A DNA stretch of 64,000 bases from NCBI GenBank assembly GCA_021803025.1, contig JAJZQV010000004.1, positions 1-64,000 of the forward strand, read 5' to 3'. This document shows, piece after piece, positions 8,589 through 17,964 of the stretch. The stretch's first letter is position 1, and every line of letters begins with the position of its first letter. Under the pieces are notes generated by a model that was not told the DNA's origin, ran no database searches, and was given only the letters and a program-made list of their open reading frames with translations. The DNA comes from Actinomycetes bacterium (GTDB lineage Bacteria; Actinomycetota; Actinomycetes; Propionibacteriales; Propionibacteriaceae). Both the position numbers and the translations under genes were made by a program.

Positions 8589-9002
8589 GTGCTGAAGCCG
8601 TACGTCGTCGTTGTTGCCGCGCTGTCTGCACTCTTCGTGCCTCTCATCGGAGCGCAATTGGCAGTAGCTGCGGACACCCCCGGTGGGTGGAGCGCTCCGG
8701 TCGCGAAGCCGCAAGCGACGTCAAGTCCAGATTCCTCTGCGAGCCCGTCACCAGACGGAGACATGGCGGGGATGGAAGGGATGCCCGGCATGAACCATGC
8801 GAAGGCGACCACGGCGTCCCAGCAGTCGTCGAGTCACGCGCACAGTGGTGAGGAGGCCACCACAGGGGCCCGGCCGGTGGTGGCGCTGGTGTCTGGTTTC
8901 GCAGCCATCAACGGGGGAGTCCTGCTCCTCGCAGCCGCAACCCGGAGACGCGACAAGCGGGGCTCCGTTCCTTCCTCGCGGCCTGCACGGCCGGCCAAGT
9001 AG
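8589..9002 (+). CDS. Secreted or anchored Met/His-rich protein
   Basis: From GTG 8589 (GAGGAG five bases upstream) the protein begins with a typical signal peptide (KPYVVVVAALSALFVPLIG, cleavage near LAVAA). A Ser/Pro-rich segment follows, then the cluster DMAGMEGMPGMNH, a His-containing spacer, a hydrophobic helix near the C-terminus and a basic tail. This is the layout of a small envelope protein anchored by its C-terminal helix. GMxGMxH clusters are common in proteins that bind copper or silver, so a periplasm-side metal role is plausible but unproven. An earlier ATG at 8517 would hide the signal peptide behind a hydrophilic extension. It ends 26 bp before the polyferredoxin gene, so the two probably form an operon. 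Confidence 0.7.
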   Translation: MLKPYVVVVAALSALFVPLIGAQLAVAADTPGGWSAPVAKPQATSSPDSSASPSPDGDMAGMEGMPGMNHAKATTASQQSSSHAHSGEEATTGARPVVALVSGFAAINGGVLLLAAATRRRDKRGSVPSSRPARPAK

Positions 9003-9028
9003 CGCACCGAACAGACCAAGGGGAAACG

Positions 9029-10450
9029 ATGCCCACACTCATTCCGCTGCGCCCCAGGGACGACGAGTCCGACCTCGACGGGAACCCGCCACGTCCGGCA
9101 GCACCGGCGGGCCGGGACCTGATGCGGTTCCCGCTCGTGGCGCGGATCCTGCGCAGCAGGTGGTACCCGGGCGTCCTTCAAGTACCAGTCGCCGCCATCT
9201 TCGGTCTGGTGGCATACCAGCTTCTGGCCGGGCCCGAAGCGGCGCAGAAGAATGCCGGCACCGCGTTGATGTGGGTGCTGTGGTGGCCGGTCCTGCCGAT
9301 CACTTTCGTCGTCGTCGGACGCCTCTGGTGTGCGGTCTGCCCCTTCGGCGCCATCTCAGACCTCGTCCAGAAGCTCGTGGGCGTGAACCGACCGGTGCCG
9401 CGGTTCCTGAAGCTCTACGGGTTGTGGATTATCGATGCCCAGTTCCTTGCGATCACTTGGAGCGACCACGTCTGGGGAATCGTGGAGTCCCCCTGGGGCT
9501 CTGGAGTGCTCCTGCTCCTCCTGACCACCGGGGTCATCATTTCCGGAGCGTTCTTCCAGCGACGCACCTTCTGTCGCTACCTGTGCTTCCTCGGCGGGCT
9601 GTGCAGCAACTACTCGCGCAGCAGTGTCGTGGAGCTGCGCGCTGACCAGGCGATCTGCAGCACGTGCAAGGCGAAGGCCGCCTGCTACAACGGCACCGCC
9701 ACCCAGGCTGGCTGCCCGCTGTTCAACTTCCCCCGGACCATGGACTCCAGCGCCAATTGCACCCTGTGCGCCAACTGCATCAAGGCCTGCCCCAACGACG
9801 CCATCCAGGTGAGGACCCGCAAGCCGTTGAGCGAACTCTGGTTCCTCGACAAGCCGAAGGTCGAGGAGTCCTTCCTGGCCATGGCGATCATGGGCATCGT
9901 CCTGATCCAGAACCTCACCATGTTGTCGGTATGGAAAGACCTGCTGTCGTGGATCGAGGCAACCACCGGCATCACGAGCTATCCGCTCATCTTCACCGTG
10001 GCCTTCATCATCGCCGTGACGCTCCCGGTGGGGCTGTTGGCACTTGCCTCCCGTTTCGCCAGCGGGGGGAACCTCGAGAACACCCTGACCAACTTCGCCA
10101 GGTTCGGCTACGCACTGATCCCGCTGGACATCGCGGCCCATCTGGCCCACAACCTGTTCCACCTTCTCGCCGAAGGGGGCTTGGTGTTCTCGACCGTAGG
10201 ATCCCTCTTCGGCCTGGACGTTCAGGTCTCGCCCCAGCTCGTCAGCTCCTCGGCGATCCTCGTCCTGCAGTTGGTGATCTTGGCCCTGGGCGTCGCGGGT
10301 TCGGCGTACACGGTCCGCCGAATCACGAACCGACGCTACGGCAGCGTCGCCCGCCGTCGCTCAACCAGCATCCCCGTCATGGTGCTGCTCGGGATCCTCG
10401 CCGCCATCAACGTCTACCTCTTCATGCTGCCCATGGCCCATCGAATGTAG
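9029..10450 (+). CDS. Membrane-bound 4Fe-4S polyferredoxin (NapH/CcoG/NosR-like)
   Basis: A 473-residue integral membrane protein with several helices and two kinds of cysteine motif. CAVCP (101-105) and CRYLCFLGGLC (182-192) sit at membrane-proximal loops, as in NapH, CcoG and the C-terminal part of NosR. Ferredoxin-like motifs follow: CSTC (210-213), C219, C229, and CTLCANC with C254 in a CxxCxxCxxxCP pattern, enough for two cubane clusters. Four to five more helices follow to the C-terminus. Such proteins pass electrons from quinols or cytoplasmic donors to an envelope acceptor. The acceptor is unknown; the Met/His-rich secreted protein immediately upstream is the obvious partner candidate. 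The start ATG 9029 has AAGGGG a few bases before it. Confidence 0.85.
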   Translation: MPTLIPLRPRDDESDLDGNPPRPAAPAGRDLMRFPLVARILRSRWYPGVLQVPVAAIFGLVAYQLLAGPEAAQKNAGTALMWVLWWPVLPITFVVVGRLWCAVCPFGAISDLVQKLVGVNRPVPRFLKLYGLWIIDAQFLAITWSDHVWGIVESPWGSGVLLLLLTTGVIISGAFFQRRTFCRYLCFLGGLCSNYSRSSVVELRADQAICSTCKAKAACYNGTATQAGCPLFNFPRTMDSSANCTLCANCIKACPNDAIQVRTRKPLSELWFLDKPKVEESFLAMAIMGIVLIQNLTMLSVWKDLLSWIEATTGITSYPLIFTVAFIIAVTLPVGLLALASRFASGGNLENTLTNFARFGYALIPLDIAAHLAHNLFHLLAEGGLVFSTVGSLFGLDVQVSPQLVSSSAILVLQLVILALGVAGSAYTVRRITNRRYGSVARRRSTSIPVMVLLGILAAINVYLFMLPMAHRM

Positions 10451-10518
10451 GGGTTCCAGCCGGTCTTGCCGCGCCGAGCCTCTGCACCAAGAGGCAAGGG
10501 CCTCAACCCAGTCGACGT

Positions 10519-11832
10519 CTAGGAGAGATCCCGAGCCAGTTGCTCGATGGGGTGAAGGCCGGACCCGAAGCGCGAAATCACTTCACGGTTGGCGCTCAGC
10601 TCGCTGTACGGAAGGTAGCGGACATGGAGATCGGCGACTCGGCTGAAGGCTGGGCGCATCAGCTGCGCCCGAACCTCCTCCTCGCGAGCATCCGGCGCGA
10701 CCAGGTAGAGGCCTCGCGCGGCCCCTGGCTCGCCTGAGAGGGCAAGGTCGAGCATCCGGACGATGCCGGAATAGATGGATGTGGTGTGCTCCACCTCGAA
10801 CGCGGCCGCGACGTGGTCATCCTTAAGCCAGAGCACGTCGATGAGCCCTATCATCTCGGCGGCCGGGCTCGAAGAGACGGATACAGGCAATGACCGAAGG
10901 CACCCGTCACCGAGGCGGCCATTCTCGAAGGGTCGGCTCCGGTCGTTGCTGGCGATCCAGGTCTGGAATCCGAGCGCCAAGCCGAGGTCTCGCAGCCAGC
11001 CCTGAACTTCGGTGTGGGTGGCGTCTTCCCGATTCGGAGTCCCCAGACTGGCGTCGGCGTCTTGCTTCTTCCTTATGTCATCCAACTCCGCTCGCCAGGC
11101 TGCCACTGCCGCCTCCGGCTGTTGGCCTGGGAGTGGCGGGGACACGTAGCGACCGTTTCCGATGTCAAAGAGAAGCCCAGCGATAGCACCCAGATCGGTG
11201 GAGAGGATGTCCTTCAGCTCGCGATTGATCCTCAAGACTCCCGCTCGCATCGCCAGATACTCATCCCAGCGGCCGAGCTTGACGCGTGCTCCGGTGAGGT
11301 CGTTGTAGCCGCGCACGATCGCCGTGTTGAACGGCGGTGCGATCGTCGGGTGCAGGAAGTAGAGGAGGTTGGCGGCCGCCGGCCCCAGCCCCCGCACTCC
11401 TCGACTCGCGAACGATGTGACGGCCTGAAGGACTTGAGCCTCGGTGGTGCAGCACCGACATGTTTCGAGCATTCGACCGAAAGCAAGCTGGTTGCCGCGG
11501 TCCTCGTAGATGTCGGGGATACGGAGCTTCGGCTTCCATTGGAAAGCATGGTCGGCCCCCTTGAACATCGGTCGTTGCTCGGCGACGCCACGCACCACCG
11601 TCTCCAACGAGGAGCCCTTGAAAGCTCGCCCGAACTTGTCGGCTTCGATCTCGGCACTCACCTGCTCGATCCCGCGCCGCAGCGATCTGAAGTTCTTAAG
11701 CCGCTCGGGCCATAGGAACCAGCTTTGGTAACTTCCCCCAGGATCTTCTCGCCAGGCGAGGGCGAGCTGCCGGATTGCCGTCCAGTCGAGTTCGACTGAA
11801 CTGTTCGCTGAGGCAGGGGTCGGGGTGGTCAC
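10519..11832 (-). CDS. Putative PD-(D/E)XK nuclease-like protein
   Basis: A 437-residue soluble protein without a family I can name. The C-terminal third contains GLIDVLWLKDDHVAAAFEVEHTTSIYSGI. The Asp and the FEVEHT element, followed by TSIYSG, recall the core of PD-(D/E)XK nucleases, although the usual Lys is replaced by His. The middle has GVRGLGPAAANLLYFLHP, which resembles a helix-hairpin-helix or a glycosylase-like turn, followed by PFNTAIVRGYN. DNA cleavage or repair is thus a reasonable guess, for example a stand-alone restriction-like enzyme. It is a single gene convergent with the polyferredoxin gene and upstream of the relaxase. A two-cysteine CRCC near residues 124-127 is also notable. 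Confidence 0.6.
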   Translation of the reverse strand: MTTPTPASANSSVELDWTAIRQLALAWREDPGGSYQSWFLWPERLKNFRSLRRGIEQVSAEIEADKFGRAFKGSSLETVVRGVAEQRPMFKGADHAFQWKPKLRIPDIYEDRGNQLAFGRMLETCRCCTTEAQVLQAVTSFASRGVRGLGPAAANLLYFLHPTIAPPFNTAIVRGYNDLTGARVKLGRWDEYLAMRAGVLRINRELKDILSTDLGAIAGLLFDIGNGRYVSPPLPGQQPEAAVAAWRAELDDIRKKQDADASLGTPNREDATHTEVQGWLRDLGLALGFQTWIASNDRSRPFENGRLGDGCLRSLPVSVSSSPAAEMIGLIDVLWLKDDHVAAAFEVEHTTSIYSGIVRMLDLALSGEPGAARGLYLVAPDAREEEVRAQLMRPAFSRVADLHVRYLPYSELSANREVISRFGSGLHPIEQLARDLS

Positions 11833-12028
11833 GACTCAGTATCCCGGACAGCAATGACATGGGCCCGGTGCTGTCGGTCGTCGGACTGGTGTCGGCCCAC
11901 CATTCGCCGGGACCGCGCGCCAACCTCCGCACTGCCCCAACTGCTCCACCGTTGAGTTGGTTATGGGGGTTTGCTGCTGAGGGGTGGGTGGCATCCGGAT
12001 ATAGGCGTGAAGGTGGGGAGGGTACTCG

Positions 12029-15000
12029 TCACGGCCTGCGCGCGGGTACGTCCTGGATGTGCCCCGGGCGTCTTGAGTGGTCGAGCCGCTCTCGCGGTGC
12101 CGCAGCCGTTGGCTGAGCGGGTCGTGGATCTGCAGGCTTGCTGGTCCGGCGGGCCTCAGTCTCGCGGGCGATGCCTTGCTCGGCGGCCTTGCGCGGGTCG
12201 GCGTTCCAGTTGCGGGCTTGGTCAGCGAGGGCCGTTCGCACGGTCTCCGGTGGTGCATCGAGGGCTCGTGAGATGAGGTTGATGCCGTCTGGCCAGTTCG
12301 AGGTCGGGCTCGCGGCAAGGGCTGCGGCCGCCGCGTTGATGGCGGCGGCGGGCGACCCGGTGGAGGTTAGGTCGTGGATCATCTGGGTCGCCATCGGGGT
12401 GGAGTGGTCGAGGATCATGTTGAGGGTTGAGGGCCCGTCGCTGGTGAGGATCGATGCAGGGTCGCTGCCGGTGGGGAGCAGGGCGCGGGCGGGGTTGGCG
12501 CCCCAGGCGGAGAGCTGCCAGTAGTCGCGGACTGCAGCCTCTCTGCCTGCCGTGTCGGCGTCGGTGGCGATGACAACCTGGCCCTGTCCACATAGGAGTG
12601 CGGCTTGCTGGTCTGTGAGTGCGGTGCCGAGGGGCGCGAGGCCGCTGTAGCGGCGGGGGTTGCTGAGGGTGATGGCGATGGCGTCCATGGGTCCTTCGAC
12701 GATGACCGGGATGGTGCCGGGGTGCCAGGTGCCATAGAACTGGTCGCCCTTGTGGAACAGGGCCGTCTCGCTGGTGTTCAGGTACTTCGGGGTGTCGTCG
12801 CTTGCGTCGGGGTGGCGGCGGCCGACGAAGCCGAGGATCGCTCCGGTGGGGTCGGTGATCGGGAAGACGACGCGGTCGCGGAACTGGTCGATCAGGCTGT
12901 TGGTGCGGCGAGTTCTGATGGCAACGCCAGCGAGCGTCATCTCCTGGTCCGACACGCCGTGGGTGCGGAGGTGGCGGACCAGGCTGGTCCAGCCGTTGGG
13001 GGCGTAGCCGGGCATGACTCGTGGGTGGGCGGTGAGGTCGGTGTGGAAGCGTTCGGCGAGGTAGGCCTGGGCCCAGGATCCGGGTAGCTGGGCGGCGTAG
13101 TAATCCTGGGTGAGTCGGTTGATCTGAATGAGTCGGTCGCGGGGGATGGGGCAGTCGCGCCAGGCGTCCGCGCGGGCGAACATGCGGCGGATGTCGGCAT
13201 CGGTGGGCTCTGGTCGACCCAGGTTCTGATGGACCAGGGCCGTGAGGGCGAGGTCCGCGTCGACGCGGACCGCGATTGCAGGCTCGGTGGGCGACGGATG
13301 GCGTGTGACGGGCCGGGGGAGGTCGAGATCTGCAGGTGGCAGGTCCTCGGGCTGCGCCTCGATGGGGTCTGGTGGTCCTTGGGTGAGGGTGGCGATCTGG
13401 CAGACGAGTGCGAGGCAGTGATCCATGTCGGGGGAGACGGGGGCAGGGCTGAGGAGGCTGTGGAGGCTGAACCCGCGTTCGAGGGCCGTGTCGACCAGGT
13501 CGCTCAGGGTGGGCCAGAACGGGCTCTGTTTCAGGTCGACGGCGGTGCCGGCACCGACCACGCTGGCTATTTGGGTGGCCCATTGGCCGGGTGTGGGTCG
13601 CTGGTGGGCGGCGGTGAGTGCGTCTCGGGTGAGGATGCGGGTGATCCTCCACCACAGTGCGGACGCGGGGTGGTCGTCGGGTAGCGGACCGGCGCCGACG
13701 GCTGTGGCCAGGACCCCGCGGGTGTCCACGTTGGCTCGAGAGAGGGCCGCGAGGTGTTCGGCGAGGTGCCCGATGTACGGGTCTCGGTCGAGGGTCGGGT
13801 CGATGTCGTGGAGGGTGTCGCGCCATTCGATGAGCGCTGGTGCCTGGCCGTCCCGTACCCGTGCGAGGAGCCGGGTCTGGTGGTCGAACGCGAGTCGTGA
13901 GATCTGCGTGGGGCCGGTGGGGCGTCGGTCGGTGGGGTCGATGCTCATCGCGGCGCGCCAGACCTCGACGTCGTTCAGGGTGGCGGTGTCGGGCATCCGG
14001 GCACCTGCGTTGACCCAGATGGGTGTGGCCGCCTGGGAGACGGCTTGATCCCTCACGATGGTCACGAGGTCGGATACGAGGCGCGCGCGACGTGTCAGCC
14101 AGGGCCCGTACTCGGGGTCCTGGCGGAGCGGGTCCGGGGCCGGGCTGAGCCAGGGGAGAGGACCCGACCGAGTACCTGGGAGGGTGGTGGGGTCGAGCCT
14201 CCAGGCCAGGATGGCGGCCCGGTCGCGGGCTCCCGTGAGGTCGCGGTTCGCTAGGGCCTGGTCCAGTTGAAGCATCGGGTCGTGGCCGTGGGCGGCGAGC
14301 AGGATCAGGTGCGTCCGAAGTGTCGGCCAGGCGGCTTCGTCGATGATTCCGGGCAGTACGTGCTGGGCGTGCTCCTCGATGCTGGTCACGGTGGCTGTGC
14401 CGAGGTGGTGTTCGGCGGCGGCGGTGATGCCGTCGGTGTAGGCGCGGACGGCGTCGCCGAGCTGGAGCCGCGGGTCGATCTGGGCACGCAGTAGGGAGGT
14501 CGCCGACTCGGGGGAGGCGTCCCGGGCGAGGATCTGCTCGAGCAGGTCGGTGGGGGTCGGTGGGGTGATCGCTTCGGGCCGGATGAGGGTGGTGTCGTCG
14601 CCGTCGGTGACGGTCTGGAGCCAGATGTGGTTCTCGTACCGGCCGCGGGTGGCCATCGTGTAGAGCTGCTGACGGGTCAGGTCGGGGGTGGCAACGGTGT
14701 GGGTGGTGTCGCTGGAGATGCCTTGGGCGGCATGGATGGTGCAGGCATAGCCGAGCTCGACCGATGCGGCCACGTACTGGTGGGGGAGTGTCATCAGCCG
14801 CCCGGTGGGCCGGTGCTGCACCTGCAGGTCGCCGCCGGGGCTGACCTGGCGGACGGTCCACCGGTCCCCGTTCTTGACCCAGTCCGTCCGGGACCAGCGC
14901 AGCCGACGGTCGTTCGTCCGGGTGATCACCACATCACCGGCCGAGGCCTTGTTCCCATCCGCCAGCACCGCCTCCCACCCCGGAACACCCTCAGCGCCGG

Positions 15001-17434
15001 TGTGGGCGAGTCGGTCAGTGCGGGCACGGGCATTCAGGTCGGAGACCAGGGCGACCGTAGGGGCGAGCAGAACAGCGTCCAGACCCTTGTCTAGGTCAGC
15101 ACGCCAGGCGCTGTAGGCGTGGTCGGTGACGGTGGCGAGGTCTCCGACATGGACCCGGTGGTTGTCGAGGTAGAACCCGAGCGCGGCGGGGTCGCCGTCG
15201 CGGAGGGCGAGGGAGGCGGCGGCTTCGGCGGGGTCGGCGAACCGCATCAGCTCGATCAGGGTGATGGCGCCGTGGACGGTCCGGATGTCGCGCAGGACGC
15301 CGCCGGCGCCGATCGCGGCCAGCTGCTGGTCGTCCCCGATCAGCCGAATAGTGGCCCCCCGGCCGGCGAGCCAGGTGGTGACCTTGTCGAGGCTGATGGT
15401 GTCAGCCATCCCGGCCTCATCGACGATCACCAACGTCCCCGGACCGATCCCGGAGGCCCAGTCGGGGAGGTCGTGGTGGTCGATGCCGTGGACCAGTTTC
15501 GCCATCGTGTCGGTGACCGACCGGGTCTGCGCTCGCAACAGGGCGGCCGCTGCGGCTGACGGTGCGAGCCCGATCAGGGTCCCACCAGCGGCGGTCCAGG
15601 CCCGGCCGAGGACCTGCATCGCAGTCGTCTTGCCGGATCCGGCAGGGGCGATCGCCAGCTGCAAACGGGCACCCGAGGTCGCCATCTGCGTCACCAGATG
15701 CGCCTGCCCCGCGGTCAGTTCCTGCCCTCCCTCAGCACTCTGAGCGATCGCTTGAGCGACGATCTCGGCACCGACGACGCGGGCACCGCGTGCACCAGCG
15801 AGGTCGACCAAGCGCCGTTCCGCCGCGAGCACGGCGTGTGTGGTGAAGAGTTCGGAGCCGGCGACGGTGTAGACGCTGGCCCCGTCCGCGCGGCGGAGTG
15901 CGGGGGGCTCGTGGATGTCGTGGTCGGGGCGGGCGAGGCTGACGCAGCGGTCCTTCGCCATGGCCACGAGCAGCTCGACGGCGGCGGGGATCTGGTCGAT
16001 CCGAATGTGGGCGTAGCGGATCTGGCGCTGTGCTTCGGCCCGCAGATGGACGTCTTGCCAGGTCGCCCCGCGTGCCTCGGCGGCTGCCAGGATCTTCCGG
16101 GTCGCCTGCTCGAACCACGCCGCATCCGCCACCGGACCCGGCCGTTGCGGCCGGGTCAACGCCCGGGCGAGCATGTGCCGCAGCTGATCCTCGCCGCCCA
16201 ACACCTCGACCGCCTGCCGGTGCCACACCGCCCGCTGCTCCCCGATCGTGCGGGGTTCGTGCTTCACATCACGGGTCGCCAACGTCGCCTGCTGCGCCAG
16301 CTTCACCGACTCCACCACCGTCGGCGGACGACCATGATCCCGCTGAAAGGCCGCCACCAAGCCTTCCCGGTAGGCCTCGATCTCGGCCCGCCGCGTCGAC
16401 CACCGCTCATTCAACGCAGGCGACACACCCGAGATCTCACGGACCGGCCGGCCCCGGTCGCGGCTGACATAGCGGTCCTCGAACTGGAGCCCTTCGCGCT
16501 CCAGCAGCTTCACCAACGCCGTGTTGTAGGTCTCGGAGGCGGCCACGATGCCCTTGAACAACACCCGCCCATCGATCGCCAACCACTTCCCGCTCCCGGT
16601 CGCTTTCACCTTGTTCGCGACCGCGACATGGGTGTGCAGATCCGGGTCCCCGGCGCGGGTGTCTCGGTGGGTGAACGCGGCCCCGATCAGCCCGGTGACG
16701 TTGACCTGACGGGCTCCGCCGGTCCCTTCCCGGGTGAACAACAACGACGTCTCCACATACCGCAGCGCGATCTTCACAGCCTCCCGATGCGCGGTCTCGA
16801 TGCGAGCCGCGATCCCCGGGCTGGCGACCGCCCACAACGTCGAGACGCTCTTCGGCGGCGAGAACGTCAGGTCGAAACCGGCCACCGTCGTCGCCGCCGG
16901 CCGCGACGCCCGCGCAATGAACCCGGACAGCTCGCGGGCATCCAAGGGCGCCCGGCCGAACTCCGCCATGAACATTCCCCGGGCCACCCGCGTGCGGATC
17001 GCCGCCCGATCATCCACCGACACAGCAGCCCCACCAGGAAGGCCCCGGGACCGGTTCAACGCGTCTATCTGCCGCGCGACCTCGACCCGAAACGCGGTGG
17101 GTCCTCCGGTGGGCCGGAAAGGTGAACCCAGCCGGATCGCCGCCGCCAGCGCAGTCGACGAGGCGTCGTCCCCGAGGGCTCTCTCGAGCTCTGCTCCGAT
17201 CGGGTTGGTGCCGGCGCCGAACAGGGCCTGCATCTGCTCCGCGGTCACCACCGACCCGGCGAACCCGGGTCGGATCGCGTCACAACCGGTCCCGATCCAC
17301 ACCCCGGGGGTCTCCCCGCGCTCGGTGTAGTACGACGCGAGACCGGTGTAGCCCTTCTCCGTCGAGTCCATGGCAGCGACCTGCCGGGTCAGGTAGTCAT
17401 ACCCCGACCCCGCCGTCAGCTTGTGCAGCGACAT
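12029..17434 (-). CDS. MobF relaxase-helicase with C-terminal DnaG-type primase domain
   Basis: Conjugative relaxase of 1801 residues starting at ATG 17434 (MSLHKLTAGSGYDYL). The N-terminal TrwC/MobF domain (about 1-330) has N-terminal tyrosines (Y12 and the pair Y35-Y36), FDLTFSPPKSVS, and the metal triad HRD...LHTHVAVANK (H256, H267, H269). A RecD2/TraI-like helicase follows, with Walker A PAGSGKTT (about 597-604) and Walker B IVDEAGMAD (D672, E673). The C-terminal third matches the DnaG catalytic core: GYAPNGWTSL, FRDRVVFPITD, PKYLNTSETALFHKG, then the Toprim residues EGPMDA (E1580) and DAD (D1625, D1627). It should nick oriT, unwind the transfer strand and prime synthesis. TrwC-helicase fusions are usual; the added primase is less common. 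It is divergent from a small accessory gene. Confidence 0.93.
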   Translation of the reverse strand: MSLHKLTAGSGYDYLTRQVAAMDSTEKGYTGLASYYTERGETPGVWIGTGCDAIRPGFAGSVVTAEQMQALFGAGTNPIGAELERALGDDASSTALAAAIRLGSPFRPTGGPTAFRVEVARQIDALNRSRGLPGGAAVSVDDRAAIRTRVARGMFMAEFGRAPLDARELSGFIARASRPAATTVAGFDLTFSPPKSVSTLWAVASPGIAARIETAHREAVKIALRYVETSLLFTREGTGGARQVNVTGLIGAAFTHRDTRAGDPDLHTHVAVANKVKATGSGKWLAIDGRVLFKGIVAASETYNTALVKLLEREGLQFEDRYVSRDRGRPVREISGVSPALNERWSTRRAEIEAYREGLVAAFQRDHGRPPTVVESVKLAQQATLATRDVKHEPRTIGEQRAVWHRQAVEVLGGEDQLRHMLARALTRPQRPGPVADAAWFEQATRKILAAAEARGATWQDVHLRAEAQRQIRYAHIRIDQIPAAVELLVAMAKDRCVSLARPDHDIHEPPALRRADGASVYTVAGSELFTTHAVLAAERRLVDLAGARGARVVGAEIVAQAIAQSAEGGQELTAGQAHLVTQMATSGARLQLAIAPAGSGKTTAMQVLGRAWTAAGGTLIGLAPSAAAAALLRAQTRSVTDTMAKLVHGIDHHDLPDWASGIGPGTLVIVDEAGMADTISLDKVTTWLAGRGATIRLIGDDQQLAAIGAGGVLRDIRTVHGAITLIELMRFADPAEAAASLALRDGDPAALGFYLDNHRVHVGDLATVTDHAYSAWRADLDKGLDAVLLAPTVALVSDLNARARTDRLAHTGAEGVPGWEAVLADGNKASAGDVVITRTNDRRLRWSRTDWVKNGDRWTVRQVSPGGDLQVQHRPTGRLMTLPHQYVAASVELGYACTIHAAQGISSDTTHTVATPDLTRQQLYTMATRGRYENHIWLQTVTDGDDTTLIRPEAITPPTPTDLLEQILARDASPESATSLLRAQIDPRLQLGDAVRAYTDGITAAAEHHLGTATVTSIEEHAQHVLPGIIDEAAWPTLRTHLILLAAHGHDPMLQLDQALANRDLTGARDRAAILAWRLDPTTLPGTRSGPLPWLSPAPDPLRQDPEYGPWLTRRARLVSDLVTIVRDQAVSQAATPIWVNAGARMPDTATLNDVEVWRAAMSIDPTDRRPTGPTQISRLAFDHQTRLLARVRDGQAPALIEWRDTLHDIDPTLDRDPYIGHLAEHLAALSRANVDTRGVLATAVGAGPLPDDHPASALWWRITRILTRDALTAAHQRPTPGQWATQIASVVGAGTAVDLKQSPFWPTLSDLVDTALERGFSLHSLLSPAPVSPDMDHCLALVCQIATLTQGPPDPIEAQPEDLPPADLDLPRPVTRHPSPTEPAIAVRVDADLALTALVHQNLGRPEPTDADIRRMFARADAWRDCPIPRDRLIQINRLTQDYYAAQLPGSWAQAYLAERFHTDLTAHPRVMPGYAPNGWTSLVRHLRTHGVSDQEMTLAGVAIRTRRTNSLIDQFRDRVVFPITDPTGAILGFVGRRHPDASDDTPKYLNTSETALFHKGDQFYGTWHPGTIPVIVEGPMDAIAITLSNPRRYSGLAPLGTALTDQQAALLCGQGQVVIATDADTAGREAAVRDYWQLSAWGANPARALLPTGSDPASILTSDGPSTLNMILDHSTPMATQMIHDLTSTGSPAAAINAAAAALAASPTSNWPDGINLISRALDAPPETVRTALADQARNWNADPRKAAEQGIARETEARRTSKPADPRPAQPTAAAPRERLDHSRRPGHIQDVPARRP

Positions 17435-17631
17435 CACACCCCAAGAGGCCCCCACCGACCAGGCTCCGGCCCATGGGCAGGCACTGATTTCGGGACAGTC
17501 CTGCCCGACGTGCAGGAGGTGTGTGGGACATGGACGGGGAACGTTTGTCCGGAACAGGCCTCCCGACATCTGAGCCGGAACGACTCCCGAGAACGCTTCG
17601 TATCAGTGACAGGTTTGGGAAGGAGCCAGGG
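17435..17631. other. Candidate oriT / divergent promoter region of the transfer genes
   Basis: This 197-bp gap separates the MobF relaxase from a divergent small basic coiled-coil protein, the usual position of oriT. It has short repeats of CCGGAAC (near 17548 and 17574) and GGGACA/GGGACAT words, but no long inverted repeat that I can point to as a nic site. Confidence 0.4.
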
Positions 17632-17940
17632 ATGTCGAAGTCTCAGGACCGAGTGGAGGCGCGAAGGGCGATCCAGGAGCGGGCGATCGCCAGGCGGCGG
17701 GAGCGTGAGCAGCAAGACGAACGGATCGCGAAACTCGCGCTGGAGGTGAGCGTGGCGCTTCACGAGGGACGACGCGCTGTCGAGGCGGCGGAACGGCGGG
17801 CAGGGCTGGCCCTGAGCCTCATGTTCACGGGAGAGGGTCTGTCCGTGACCGAGGTGATCGACTGGGTGGGCGACTCAAGTCTCACGGCGCGAGAAATCGC
17901 GCGGTTGCGTGGCCTCGCCACCCGCTCACCCGAACAGTGA
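17632..17940 (+). CDS. Small basic coiled-coil transfer accessory protein
   Basis: A 102-residue protein from ATG 17632, preceded by GGAAGGAG. The first half is strongly charged and helical (RVEARRAIQERAIARRREREQ), then QQDERIAKLALEVSVALHEG continues the coiled coil. The C-terminal part reads LSVTEVIDWVGDSSLTAREIARL, which looks like a short helix-turn-helix. No metal or catalytic motif is seen. The position, divergent from the relaxase across a 197-bp gap, suggests a relaxosome accessory protein that binds oriT, comparable in role to TrwA or MobC, but I do not recognise the family. Confidence 0.7.
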   Translation: MSKSQDRVEARRAIQERAIARRREREQQDERIAKLALEVSVALHEGRRAVEAAERRAGLALSLMFTGEGLSVTEVIDWVGDSSLTAREIARLRGLATRSPEQ

Positions 17941-17964
17941 GTGGTGCAACGGCGGGCGGACGGG

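Noticed and set aside
12222-14861. 879-residue minus-strand ORF overlapping the relaxase
   Set aside because: Out-of-frame shadow: Arg/Pro/His-rich, no domain, inside a gene with clear motifs.
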